Shown here piece by piece: positions 1-8,550 of a stretch of DNA of 64,000 bases. A program made the position numbers and the translations under genes. The DNA is from Microbulbifer variabilis. Lineage in GTDB: Bacteria > Pseudomonadota > Gammaproteobacteria > Pseudomonadales > Cellvibrionaceae. Location of the stretch: assembly GCF_020524905.1 (NCBI RefSeq), contig NZ_JAIVKI010000019.1:25576-89575 (forward strand), read 5' to 3'. The notes under the pieces are model-generated. The model was not told the DNA's origin and searched no databases. It saw nothing but the letters and a program-made list of their open reading frames with translations. How positions within the stretch are numbered: the first letter of the stretch is position 1; each line of letters begins with the position of its first letter.

Positions 1-728
1 CGTTGCTGTTCCACCAATGAAGGGATCGCATTAAAGACTTCTGGCAGTTCAGTAATACGTTGATGTAGTTGTAGAAGATTTTCCTGGGCACCATTGATTT
101 CAACCAGCAGGGACGTGGTTTGTTCACGGTAGATGGCAGCCAACTCGGCATGTTGCTCATGCTGGTCGATTAAAGCTTGTAGGGCGGGGGATACTGCTTG
201 TAGCTGTTGAATAAACTGCTGCAGGTTGTCACCCATTTGTGAATTTAAACCCTGATTAAATTTTTCAACAACAGCGGTGAGCGATTGAAGAACTTCTTCA
301 CTAATACTCTGCTGGAATTTGGCAAGATCCTGCCGCTGACCATTAATTGCCATCAAGATGTCATCTGAGGTGGCTTTGGCTGGCTGCTCTTTACTGAATA
401 ATTGAAAGATAGTGCGAAGAACCAGTGACAGGAACAAGCCCAGGATACTCGTCATAAAGGCCGTTTCCAGGCCCTGCATCAGCTCTGAAATTGAAGTATC
501 GATATCAGCCAAGTCAAAACCATAGATACCGAGAATTATGCCAATAAACGTTCCCAGGATGCCAAGAGCAGTCAGAAGGGATGGCACCTCTTTTACAAAA
601 CGTGAAAACTTACCAAAGGGGTAAACGGCCAAAGCGATAGCACCAAGGGCAAGCATAACGATAAGAAAGGTGTCGGTTACTTGCTCGGCGGATAATTTAG
701 TCAACCAGTGATAGAAAAACTGGGTCAT
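1..728 (-). CDS. MotA/TolQ/ExbB-family proton channel protein, ZorA-like (partial, C-terminus beyond window)
   Basis: I translated this by hand from the minus strand; the frame stays open to the window edge. It begins MTQFFYHW and has three hydrophobic segments at about residues 19-37, 48-69 and 88-107. The last two (VPSLLTALGILGTFIGI and GLETAFMTSILGLFLSL) match the conserved pore helices of the MotA/TolQ/ExbB superfamily, in the form found in ZorA-like proteins. After the third helix comes a long polar, Gln-rich tail (from about residue 120) predicted to be alpha-helical or coiled coil, as in ZorA and unlike short ExbB proteins. The start codon overlaps the stop of the upstream gene (TAATG), which implies translational coupling. 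Such proteins form proton-driven inner-membrane motors with a MotB/OmpA-like partner, which would lie beyond position 1. The specific role is unknown. Confidence 0.8.
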   Translation of the reverse strand, partial: MTQFFYHWLTKLSAEQVTDTFLIVMLALGAIALAVYPFGKFSRFVKEVPSLLTALGILGTFIGIILGIYGFDLADIDTSISELMQGLETAFMTSILGLFLSLVLRTIFQLFSKEQPAKATSDDILMAINGQRQDLAKFQQSISEEVLQSLTAVVEKFNQGLNSQMGDNLQQFIQQLQAVSPALQALIDQHEQHAELAAIYREQTTSLLVEINGAQENLLQLHQRITELPEVFNAIPSLVEQQ

Positions 729-1960
729 TATTGATCCTTTACAACTTTCTGCATTGTTATTTCATGATAAGAGGGCCCGCCGGGTATCCGCCCAGTGCCC
801 TGACTAAGTACTTTCATTTGTGGTAGAGACTTCACTACGTCAGTAATAGTGCGAAACTTGACCGGCTTATTGCCAGCTGGCTGGAGAAAGGTCCCTACTA
901 GGCCCGACTGCTGTATCTCGAACACACCGCAGTTGACTGGAAGACGCTCTTGTTTGAACAGTAGAAAATGCATGACTCCTGCAACGCTCAGAAACTGATA
1001 TAAAGCACTGGTGATTATTTGAATTTCTTCAACGGAAAAGAAGTTGAGTAGATCCCAAAGTAAGATGCAATCCAGATTTTCTGGCAGGCTTGACTGTTTC
1101 AAGGCGGCATGCACGGCCCCATCAAATGATTCCTTGCGGCTGCATTGCCAAAGTATTGCGGAGTAGAGGTCTGATATAAAAAGCTCACCGGCTTCGCGCT
1201 GAAGAAATTGCATATTTCTGCCGACTTTCTTCCCGACATCGAGCACTTTGCTGATGGGGGAGCGGCTGACATGTGACATTGCTGCGTCGAAAGCGGTTAA
1301 AGGCAGCTCCGTTAGACTTATTTGTCTAAATGCAGAAATTGCGCCCGAGGTACCCGCAGCCTGTAAAGCATTTTGTGACTTCACATTGCCATACTCGAAC
1401 ATCATTTCGATAAGGTCCTTACGCATGCCCTTTCTGTGTAGGAGAGAGGCGCGTAGAGAAACGTTTCCCATAGTTTTCATCAAGTTAAGGGATGAATACC
1501 GATAGGTGGGCAGCGGTTCTTGTAACGTAAGATGCTCAGAGTTAAAGGTGAAGCCGGATAGGCGTTTAAAGTCGGCGGGTGCAGTGGGCATTGTGCCGGT
1601 ATAGAGCATGGTATGAAAAATAGTACCAGACTTTAAATGAGGCTGGATCTCCTCAATGAGCCGAGTGATAAGCTCGGGCTCCATAAAGTTAAATAAATCC
1701 CAGCAGAGAACAACATCAATTTTTATTCTCTGTGGTTTTTTGGTCAGATGTTCAGATAGCCTTGAAGCACGGGTTTGTGCATCCAGCGCATTGATTTCAA
1801 GCAATAAGCTACGTAAATCTTCAATAAATGTCTGGCAGGAAAGTTCTAAGAAAGTTTGTGTAGTGCCGAAGGAGAGGCATCCCAAATCCAACACTTTTGC
1901 ACCTGGTTGAATGACTTCTTCCACCAGGGCAGCAATGCCAAAAGATTGATGCTGCAACAT
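728..1960 (-). CDS. Protein with two tandem methyltransferase-like domains
   Basis: The 410-residue product has two similar halves. The first has VLDLGCLSFG at about residues 23-32 and DVVLCWDLFNFMEPELI near 103-119. The second has VLDVGKKVGRN near 240 and DCILLWDLLNFFSVEEI near 297-313. These are the motif I (SAM-binding) and motif IV positions of class I methyltransferases, present twice in the same order, so the gene probably arose by internal duplication. Both glycine motifs are degenerate, so catalysis is uncertain and a binding or scaffold role is possible. It lies between a bactofilin gene upstream and a MotA/ExbB-like channel downstream with a 1-nt overlap. No signal peptide or membrane segment is visible. 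I do not recognise a characterised homologue. Confidence 0.7.
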   Translation of the reverse strand: MLQHQSFGIAALVEEVIQPGAKVLDLGCLSFGTTQTFLELSCQTFIEDLRSLLLEINALDAQTRASRLSEHLTKKPQRIKIDVVLCWDLFNFMEPELITRLIEEIQPHLKSGTIFHTMLYTGTMPTAPADFKRLSGFTFNSEHLTLQEPLPTYRYSSLNLMKTMGNVSLRASLLHRKGMRKDLIEMMFEYGNVKSQNALQAAGTSGAISAFRQISLTELPLTAFDAAMSHVSRSPISKVLDVGKKVGRNMQFLQREAGELFISDLYSAILWQCSRKESFDGAVHAALKQSSLPENLDCILLWDLLNFFSVEEIQIITSALYQFLSVAGVMHFLLFKQERLPVNCGVFEIQQSGLVGTFLQPAGNKPVKFRTITDVVKSLPQMKVLSQGTGRIPGGPSYHEITMQKVVKDQ

Positions 1961-1980
1961 ATTTCCTTACCAAAAGCTAA

Positions 1981-2002
1981 AGCCCCGGCAATAGCCGGGG
2001 CT
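1981..2002 (-). terminator. Hairpin terminator after the bactofilin gene
   Basis: A perfect 9-bp inverted repeat (AGCCCCGGC/GCCGGGGCT) with a 4-nt loop lies 29 nt past the bactofilin stop. On the minus strand it is followed by the T-rich run TTTAGCTTTT. It may terminate or attenuate transcription into the methyltransferase-like gene. Confidence 0.65.
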
Positions 2003-2031
2003 GGTAATGAGGATTACTAGAAGTTTTCAGC

Positions 2032-2646
2032 TCAGCTTTCCTCGGCCTCCTCTTCGATTTCCTTGGTGCCGAATAAGTAATCACTACTATCGGATATACT
2101 AGAAGAACTATTCACAGTGGAGTTACTAGAAGAGTAAGAAGAATTGCTCTGTGCACGATTTGCAGGCTTATCCTCTATCGCAGGCAGATCAGGGTGTACC
2201 AGGCGATCAGAGAACTCCTTGTGACGTTCCTTCATTTCAGAATCGGTATCTACCATATCCATGGAGCCACGGAATTTACCACCGTCGTCCAGTTTGATTC
2301 TGGGCGCGATCAGGTTTCCATTCACTTGTGCTGTATTGCGAATTTCGATGAGTTCATCGGCAAGTGCGTCGCCGTCCAGGGTGCCTTCTACAACAATATT
2401 TTTTGCGTGAATATTTGCTGTAACTGCGCCGCCAGTACCCACTGAAAGATTGTGTCCAACCATAATCACAGTGCCATCGACAGTGCCTTCTACGTGAAGG
2501 TCCTCGGTACCAATCAGCTCGCCACGGAAATTGATTCCTTGGCCCAGCACTGATTTGGCGCCTGAATTCGAGAGAGATGATTGCTGTTCACCAGCACTCA
2601 TGCCCGCTAGAAATGGTGTGGAATCATTACTTTTGTCAGTGCTCAT
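2032..2646 (-). CDS. Bactofilin (polymer-forming cytoskeletal protein)
   Basis: Bactofilins are small proteins that self-assemble into nucleotide-free filaments through a right-handed beta-helix and act in cell shape, polarity or localisation of wall enzymes. This 204-residue protein has the usual layout: a disordered N-terminus (1-35), a central beta-helical core at about 36-135 with repeated short hydrophobic turns (ELIGTEDLHVEGTVDGTV, NIVVEGTLDGDA, NTAQVNGNLIAPRIKLDDGGKFRGSM), and a disordered C-terminus rich in Ser and acidic residues. The cell-wall peptidase that often accompanies bactofilins is not visible nearby. The neighbours are instead a tandem methyltransferase-like gene and a channel gene on the same strand, separated by a hairpin. 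Confidence 0.9.
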   Translation of the reverse strand: MSTDKSNDSTPFLAGMSAGEQQSSLSNSGAKSVLGQGINFRGELIGTEDLHVEGTVDGTVIMVGHNLSVGTGGAVTANIHAKNIVVEGTLDGDALADELIEIRNTAQVNGNLIAPRIKLDDGGKFRGSMDMVDTDSEMKERHKEFSDRLVHPDLPAIEDKPANRAQSNSSYSSSNSTVNSSSSISDSSDYLFGTKEIEEEAEES

Positions 2647-3483
2647 CGAAATAAATCTCTTCTTTGTGGTAAAAGTCAGCTATAAAATCTCTTACTCTCA
2701 TACCTATAGTTGAAAGTGTATTGGTGTAAAAAGTGATATTTTAAGCTCAAAAAAACACCAACATTCTGGCCATTGACAGTTTTCCTGCGATGGCTGGTAT
2801 GAGTTACCTGATAAAAATTGAGCACTTTTGTATGAGCCATCTCACTGGTCGAGCGCTTCGGAAACATTCTCTTGTGAAGTTACTTATCTAGGTTTCCCCA
2901 CATTGCTAAGCTGGAGAAAAATTAACCTGAGGCCTGAAATCAAGCTACTTTTGCAATAGCTTTTAATATCTTTGCACTCAGTTCAGTGTAAATAGAGTAA
3001 GTAAATATTCACTTTCAAATAAGGAGGACATACTGCTAAATTGCCTGCTGATGGGTATTGAGTCCAATAGAGCTCATAATCGATGAGTTGGTGTGTACCT
3101 TCTTACAGCGTGCCTGCCACCACTAAACGGCTTGGCCATTAATCAAGCTGACCTCGACTTGAATAAGTTAAACTTAGCACGGATTGCACGCAAAAAGTGT
3201 GATCAAGAGCACCATTTTCTTTTAATTGCTACTTGGGTGCCGGTTATGTGCTCGCACCTTGGGCTTGCAGGAAGCTATGTTTTTTGCATGAGGCTACTGG
3301 AGTTTGCGAGTAAATTGTGACTAAGAAGAAACGCCCACCGTATGATGGTGATCGGCAGGAATTTTTTATTTACAAAAGTGCTTTCCGAAAATTTAATACA
3401 TCTTTAGGTACTGAAGCGGCTTAAAATTTACCTGTTAGGCGAACGCTCGTGATTAGTTTACTCAATTTACTAAGGCTAATTGT
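2647..3483. other. Intergenic region, no supported gene
   Basis: These 840 bases hold the upstream region of the bactofilin gene (minus strand) and of the PhyH-like gene (plus strand). A Shine-Dalgarno-like AAGGAGGA at about 3021-3028 is followed only by a short frame (about 17 codons from a CTG). A 75-codon frame at 3093-3320 has no recognisable features, so I do not call it a gene. Confidence 0.4.
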
Positions 3484-4164
3484 GTGAGGTTTATAAAGGT
3501 GGATGATCTGGAATGTGGCCACGCATTGATTCGTAATGTTTTATCAGGACATCAATTGAAGACGCTTCAAACCGATTTGGCAACTGTATCACTTACCAAT
3601 GGTAGAGGGGGTGTGCGCAATGCCGATAAAAGATTTCCTTCCGTGGATTCTCTGGCAAAATCAGAAGAGATTTTAAAGTTAGTAGATACCTACTTGATAA
3701 AACCTGTCCGGTTGGTGAGAGCCATTTTTTTTGACAAAAAAATTGATAATAATTGGTCTTTAGCTTGGCACCAGGATAAGACCGTGGCTGTTTCCTCTCG
3801 ATTTGAGAGGCATGGTTGGGGTCCTTGGAGTATCAAAGAAGGAGTCCACCACGTGCAGCCTCCACTAAAGGTATTAAAGGAGATGGTCACATTGCGTGTG
3901 CACCTTGACGATACTGGTGTTGATAATGGCTGCTTAAAAGTTCTACCTTACAGTCAACGTGAGGGTATTTTGGGGACTGAAGCGATTAAACGCTATGTTG
4001 CTAGGGGCGGGGTTGTTCATTGTGAGGCTAAAGCTGGGGATATACTGATTATGCGTCCTCATATTTTGCACTCATCCGATAAGGTACTCACCTCAGGGCG
4101 GCGCCGCATTATTCACCTGGAGTATAGTAGCTTTAAGTTACCTTGCGGGGCTTCATGGGTTTGA
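3484..4164 (+). CDS. Phytanoyl-CoA dioxygenase (PhyH) family oxygenase
   Basis: PhyH-family enzymes are non-heme Fe(II)/2-oxoglutarate oxygenases that hydroxylate lipids and small secondary metabolites. The 226-residue product has the expected facial triad: HQD in WHQDKTVAV (about residues 96-98) and a distal His in RPHILHSSDKV (about 193-196), followed by an arginine cluster (GRRRIIHLEYSS) at the usual 2-oxoglutarate carboxylate position. A conserved double-stranded beta-helix stretch (VTLRVHLDDTGVDNGCLKVLP) lies between them. The start is GTG at 3484; no strong ribosome site is seen. The gene stands alone and converges on a GNAT gene, so the substrate cannot be inferred. Confidence 0.85.
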   Translation: MRFIKVDDLECGHALIRNVLSGHQLKTLQTDLATVSLTNGRGGVRNADKRFPSVDSLAKSEEILKLVDTYLIKPVRLVRAIFFDKKIDNNWSLAWHQDKTVAVSSRFERHGWGPWSIKEGVHHVQPPLKVLKEMVTLRVHLDDTGVDNGCLKVLPYSQREGILGTEAIKRYVARGGVVHCEAKAGDILIMRPHILHSSDKVLTSGRRRIIHLEYSSFKLPCGASWV

Positions 4165-4178
4165 AAGTCAATAACTTG

Positions 4179-4685
4179 TTACACAGGAGGATTAAGGTAC
4201 TCTAGCTGAGCCTGCCAATACCCAACATCGCGCCATTGGCCGAATTTGAATCCTACCTTTTCAAAGTGTGCAACCTTCTTCATGCCCAGTTTTTCATGTA
4301 GCGCGACGCTTGCTGGGTTGGGTAAAGTTATTCCGCCAATAGCGGTACGAATATTCCTCTTTCTTAGCTCGGAAAATAGAGCCAGGTATAGCTCTGTACC
4401 CAAGCCCTTCGATTTCATATCGTTGGCAATATATACACTTGTTTCCACAGAGAATCGATAAGCGCTTCTTTCCTTCCACGGTGTGGCATAAGCGTAACCA
4501 ACAACCTTTCCGCTTTGCTCTTTCACCAGCCAGGGAAGGTTTGAGTTATGGACGGACTCGATTCGCCGGACAATATCAACAGAACTAATAGCTTTCTCTT
4601 CGAAGGTGATGGGAGTGTTTATTATATAGTGGTTGTATATTGCAGCTATTGCCTGTGCATCTAAGTTGCTAACAGTCCTAATCAT
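4179..4685 (-). CDS. GNAT N-acetyltransferase, phosphinothricin/methionine sulfoximine acetyltransferase-like
   Basis: This family transfers acetyl from acetyl-CoA to the amino group of phosphinothricin, methionine sulfoximine or related amino acids. The 168-residue protein is full length for the family and starts MIRTVSNLDAQAIAAIYNHYIINTPITFEE, typical of the Pat/Bar group. It contains GYAYATPWKERSAYRFSVETSVYI, then the acetyl-CoA pyrophosphate loop region KSKGLGTELYLALF (about 96-109) and the closing GITLPNPASVALHEKLGM. It is convergent with the PhyH gene, 15 bases away. The true substrate is not determined by sequence alone. Confidence 0.85.
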   Translation of the reverse strand: MIRTVSNLDAQAIAAIYNHYIINTPITFEEKAISSVDIVRRIESVHNSNLPWLVKEQSGKVVGYAYATPWKERSAYRFSVETSVYIANDMKSKGLGTELYLALFSELRKRNIRTAIGGITLPNPASVALHEKLGMKKVAHFEKVGFKFGQWRDVGYWQAQLEYLNPPV

Positions 4686-4745
4686 TATCTTGACAATTTA
4701 TCCAGTAATAAAAATTTTTAAATGGAATCCTTGTTGACAAGTGGC

Positions 4746-5201
4746 CTAATAAAGCCATCCAGTTCTAAATGAGACCCCTACATAAACAAAAAGAACAGAA
4801 ATAAGGGTTACCGGTATTATATGATAAGCGAGTGATCTTAGGTTTTGTGGTGAGAGATTGGGGATGACTCTCAGTCTTGCATCTATAGCGAGTAGAAAGG
4901 TTCCCGCAAGTAGTATCAACTTGAATGATATAAGTCGGGATAATGGGTTTGAAAAGTCAAACCATTGGCTTAGGTTTGGTAGTAAAGTGTATGCCATATA
5001 GAGCCCCGAGAGAATCTGTATGGCTAAGGCGGGGATACCAATTTTCTCGTAGTAGCCCTCAAATTTCGAAATAAATTCAATATCGTTGTTTTTCAGTACA
5101 CTGGGAAGAATTGTGCAGGCGAGTACTAAGTGTCCTCCCGTCCAGATAGTTGCTCCAAGAAGGTGTAAGAACAATACTACATCGTACATCACCATCTCCA
5201 A
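4746..5201 (-). CDS. CopD-like four-helix membrane protein
   Basis: A 151-residue integral membrane protein with four predicted helices at about residues 5-25, 53-72, 91-108 and 125-147. The first helix carries HLLGATIWTGGHL, resembling the conserved His-rich helix of CopD-domain and related putative copper or heme membrane proteins. The function of single-domain members is not established. It follows the GNAT gene start by 60 bases on the same strand, but a shared transcript is not obvious. Confidence 0.6.
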   Translation of the reverse strand: MEMVMYDVVLFLHLLGATIWTGGHLVLACTILPSVLKNNDIEFISKFEGYYEKIGIPALAIQILSGLYMAYTLLPNLSQWFDFSNPLSRLISFKLILLAGTFLLAIDARLRVIPNLSPQNLRSLAYHIIPVTLISVLFVYVGVSFRTGWLY

Positions 5202-5477
5202 AAGATTCCCTGAGCAGACACTATATCGGCTAATTTTTCGGTTGCCTAGCCATAGATTCTTGTCGAGATAAATTTGAGGTGTCTAAGACTGGATGAAACG
5301 GATTGGAGTTTAACTTCGCAGAGAAGCTGTAGGATTTGTAGTTTTAATCCTTTAATTCTTAAAGGGCCATTTATTTCAGGTTGAGCTATTGAGAAGACCT
5401 TATCAGGGCATCCGATTTTACCGGATACCCCTGCTATGCTTCAATGTGCTTATTTAGAGCTCCAGGGAAGGACCTTG

Positions 5478-6965
5478 TTAAAAGTTGGTTTGAGCCCAAT
5501 CTGGGACAGAATCCAGTAAAAACTGCTGGTTTATATCGTTGTTACTGCATTTATAAATTTGTAGGCGCTCGCCTTCTTCTGCAGAGTTGCCTGGTACGTC
5601 AATACAGTAACTCCAGTTCTTATCGCGGTTTTGGATAGTGCCATCCTGTTGAATCTGCCACTTTTCTGAGTTGCCACCATCACAATCCCACAAGTGCATC
5701 CTATCGCCATTGTCTGCAGAGCCGGTATTATAGTCTACGCAGTATTTATTATTACCTTTGGGGCGGAGCTGGCCTTCGGCGGTATAGACAAACTGCTGCT
5801 CGTTGCTGGTATTGCAGTTGGATAGCGTCAGGTTTGAGCCATTACTATACCCCTGGGATACCGTCATACAAAGATCACTATTTGAGACTGAGCGAAGTCG
5901 CATATAACCCGACAGGCTTCTTCGAACCCCGACAAAAGGGATTGCTTGGCTTGTATAGCTGGGCGTATTAGCAACAGTGCTGGGGTCCATGCCTATTGCG
6001 CTAGCTCCGTGGGCAACGGCGAGATAAGCATAGCCAAAGTCTGTATTGTTGAAATCTCCCGAGCTATTCCATAAGTGCATCAGCTGTTTGGTGTTGGCCG
6101 CCTCATTAGCCGTGACTTGATAGTGGTCACCAGCTTTCACATTGCCGCAAAATATCCGCTTAGAGCTATTGGAATCTATCGAATCAATATTTCCAGAAAA
6201 TTCTTCGGGATCTGCTGTATCAATATCGGGGCAAAGGAATGCATGCAGATTGTAGTTGTCTAGTGCTGATTCCATGCGGTTATTGACGTTTCCGCTTTGA
6301 CCACCGGTAAACATAACCAAGACTTTTTTACCCCTTGGTAGAAGCTCGCCCAGGGTAGGCCAGCCAATATTCTTCAGGGTGCTGCGATAGTCCGAGGAGG
6401 ATGAGCTGGCCTCTAGGTGCGCAAGTAGGCCCTGATAACTGAATTGCAATTCACCCAGCTGTTGTTTGATATATTGATCTAACAAGTAGATCTCATCGGC
6501 ATACCAGGCAGCAAACCAGTTGCTATCGGGTTTCATGTCGATATAAAGCATTAGCGGGGCATTGAGCTCATTATTCGCAAGCCAGGCCTTGATGTCGTTC
6601 AGGCAGTGAACCAGCCGATCATCAGCACCATTACTGCTACACATATGATTGCCGATATCACTCTGGCCATGGGCGACATAGGGACCATATGAGCTGCCCT
6701 GCCATGGACCGTGGTCGACAACATCCAGCTCTAGTGAACGAAAGCCTTTATCCAACCAGTCTGTGAGCGTTTCACCGGCTTCCAAGCGCTCGTAGCTGTT
6801 GTGAGGTTGGAGGTAGTAGAGTTGGTCGATGCGATGCTGTTCCTGTGGGGCGTCTGCGATTATTTGGAGGCTGGGGGATGTGCTCGCATGTGTGTTTGCA
6901 GAGAAAAATAATATTAACGAGAATAAACACGAAAAACTGATTTTATTTGGCATAAGAGTTTCCAT
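5478..6965 (-). CDS. Secreted Ca2+-dependent phosphatidylinositol-specific phospholipase C-like protein with C-terminal ricin B lectin domain
   Basis: A 495-residue exported protein. A signal peptide covers about residues 5-27 (ISFSCLFSLILFFSANTHA). The start may be Met5, since GGAAA lies before it and no ribosome site precedes Met1. The catalytic domain (about 35-340) has QPHNSYERL, matching the first catalytic His-Asn of PI-PLC X domains, then RSLELDVVDHG (probable Ca2+ ligands) and AHGQSDIGNH. This fits the bacterial Ca2+-dependent phosphoinositide phospholipase C family. From about residue 350 a beta-trefoil lectin follows, with three Gln-x-Phe/Trp repeats (EQQFVY, SEKWQI, NQQFLL) and paired cysteines. 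It would cleave phosphoinositides or related lipids while binding glycans. The gene is monocistronic. Confidence 0.85.
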   Translation of the reverse strand: METLMPNKISFSCLFSLILFFSANTHASTSPSLQIIADAPQEQHRIDQLYYLQPHNSYERLEAGETLTDWLDKGFRSLELDVVDHGPWQGSSYGPYVAHGQSDIGNHMCSSNGADDRLVHCLNDIKAWLANNELNAPLMLYIDMKPDSNWFAAWYADEIYLLDQYIKQQLGELQFSYQGLLAHLEASSSSSDYRSTLKNIGWPTLGELLPRGKKVLVMFTGGQSGNVNNRMESALDNYNLHAFLCPDIDTADPEEFSGNIDSIDSNSSKRIFCGNVKAGDHYQVTANEAANTKQLMHLWNSSGDFNNTDFGYAYLAVAHGASAIGMDPSTVANTPSYTSQAIPFVGVRRSLSGYMRLRSVSNSDLCMTVSQGYSNGSNLTLSNCNTSNEQQFVYTAEGQLRPKGNNKYCVDYNTGSADNGDRMHLWDCDGGNSEKWQIQQDGTIQNRDKNWSYCIDVPGNSAEEGERLQIYKCSNNDINQQFLLDSVPDWAQTNF

Positions 6966-7286
6966 CTAGGGTTTTAATGATAGAGGCTGCCATGAATGAA
7001 AGGGGAGGAATACTAGTACGGTTGTATGAAAATGATATGACACTTGCCAATTCAAGGGTTTTTTTTAGTGAATGGCTAAATCTTTGATGGCACTTTGATG
7101 AATGTAATTCTCAACGTTAATCTTATGATTGCAGACTTAAGCTGAAAATTTTATTATTTTTCTTAGTGGAAAATAAATTTCTATTGAAACTTTCAGTTTC
7201 ACCTTGGCAAGTGGGGATTCCCTGAATGAATGAGTACTTTTAGGGAGGCTTAATTTCAGGGATGTTTGCCAAGGCACAACCTTAAA

Positions 7287-7571
7287 TTAAGGTTTCTTTT
7301 TCATCCGTTTCTCTACCTGTTTTTTCTCCCACTCAGATCCAAAAAATGTAAAAGGCTTAAAGGTTCGCAGAGCGTGGGAGGCGATTCCGATACCCCAGCC
7401 CAGGGCAGCCCACAGGGACCAGAGGTAGTCGGGAGAGAGGATTAGATTAGCGATAAAAAGGCCAGCAATAACCACCAAGTAGGTGATCAGGTGTTGATAG
7501 AAACCCTTGAGTCTTCTTACATGCTCAATGGCTTCTTTATCTTTTACTGAAGTTTGCTGCTCAGGTTGCAT
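7287..7571 (-). CDS. 2TM domain-containing small membrane protein
   Basis: This 94-residue protein matches the 2TM domain pattern: a charged N-terminal stretch (EAIEHVRRLKGFYQHLITYLVV), two membrane helices at about 28-45 and 51-66, and the C-terminal motif HALRTFKPFTFFGSEWEKKQVEKRMKKK. The domain also occurs at the N-terminus of some sensor histidine kinases, but here it stands alone. Its function is unknown. No operon partner is evident. Confidence 0.8.
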   Translation of the reverse strand: MQPEQQTSVKDKEAIEHVRRLKGFYQHLITYLVVIAGLFIANLILSPDYLWSLWAALGWGIGIASHALRTFKPFTFFGSEWEKKQVEKRMKKKP

Positions 7572-7802
7572 CTTGTTGATCTCGGAGAAGTCGGGCTATT
7601 TGGTGCCGAGTTAATATGCGGTAATCAGATCTTGTTGTTTATATAGGGGATATTAACCACAGCCAGGCCTGGCAGGCAAGTGTAAAAGGGGCTGTGAAAG
7701 TTGAGTTTTGTAAAGATTGGGCGTTGATAATCCCGTTGGTTTTGAACGATTTTAGAAAGTTAGGGTGGCGCTGATACCCATGACTGCCGATTCAAACTTA
7801 TT

Positions 7803-7827
7803 GGGAGCCCGGATTGCCAAGGCTCCC
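7803..7827 (-). terminator. Hairpin downstream of maiA
   Basis: Inverted repeat GGGAGCC/GGCTCCC begins about 18 nt past the maiA stop on the minus strand. The following tract is AT-rich but lacks a clean run of T, so it is a moderate terminator candidate for the hmgA-maiA transcript. Confidence 0.5.
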
Positions 7828-7844
7828 GAATAATTCTATAGAAG

Positions 7845-8474
7845 TTATACAGTGCTGTCCGGCTGTCTCTCCGGGTGGGCTTCAATAAAGGCCGGCAGTT
7901 CGTTACAAGCCTCAGCGATTTTTTGTATTTTGGGGTATTGATTCATATCCATACCAAAACGCTCGGCGTTGTACACTTGCGGCAGTAGGCAACATTCAAA
8001 AAGTCCGGGGGTGTCACCAGCCGCAAAAGGAGCGAATTTTAACTGTTGTTCCAGGGCGGTGAAGCCTAAGTGAATCCAGTGCTGAATCCACTGAATTTTC
8101 TGCTCTTCCGTAATTTTGAATTCAGAGACTAAATATTTGAGCACGCGGAGGTTTTGCAGGGGCTGAATATCGCTGGCAATGCTTTGTGCAAGGGCGCGAA
8201 TATGGGCTCGGGCTTCGGTATCTTTTGGTAAGAGTGCTGGTTCTGGGTGTGTTTCTTCCAGCCACTCCAAAATAGCCATAGACTGGGTCAAGCTGGTATC
8301 GCCATCATTGAGCGTTGGCAATAGCCCCTGAGGGTTTAGGCTGCGATAGTGCTCGCCGTGTTGATCGCCTTTCAGCAAGTTAACTGGAAGATAGTTATAG
8401 CTCAAGCCTTTTAGATTAAGCCCTATGCGAACCCGGTAACTTGCGGAGGATCGGAAATATCCGTAAAGGTCCAT
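7845..8474 (-). CDS. maiA: Maleylacetoacetate isomerase
   Basis: MaiA is a zeta-class glutathione transferase that isomerises maleylacetoacetate to fumarylacetoacetate in tyrosine and homogentisate breakdown. The 209-residue protein has the zeta N-terminal signature YGYFRSSASYRVRIGLNLKGL (SSxxxRVR glutathione-binding serines at about 9-11), then NPQGLLPTL and SMAILEWLEE for glutathione contacts, and a helical C-terminal domain with QSIASDIQPLQNLRVL. Length is normal. It lies 77 bases downstream of hmgA on the same strand, consistent with an hmgA-maiA operon. Fumarylacetoacetase, the next enzyme, is absent from the window. Confidence 0.93.
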   Translation of the reverse strand: MDLYGYFRSSASYRVRIGLNLKGLSYNYLPVNLLKGDQHGEHYRSLNPQGLLPTLNDGDTSLTQSMAILEWLEETHPEPALLPKDTEARAHIRALAQSIASDIQPLQNLRVLKYLVSEFKITEEQKIQWIQHWIHLGFTALEQQLKFAPFAAGDTPGLFECCLLPQVYNAERFGMDMNQYPKIQKIAEACNELPAFIEAHPERQPDSTV

Positions 8475-8550
8475 TCTCTTTCCTTTTTTATCAATCGCTT
8501 TGGTGGTCGGCAGGGAAAGCTGCCGATTAATTTATTGGTTCTTTTCCCGG

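Noticed and set aside
1..728. Complete Zorya defence system
   Set aside because: Only a ZorA-like channel is visible; no ZorB, ZorC, ZorD or ZorE is in the window and the neighbours are not Zorya genes.
3093..3320. 75-codon plus-strand frame in the bactofilin-PhyH gap
   Set aside because: No ribosome site, no recognised motif and non-protein-like composition.
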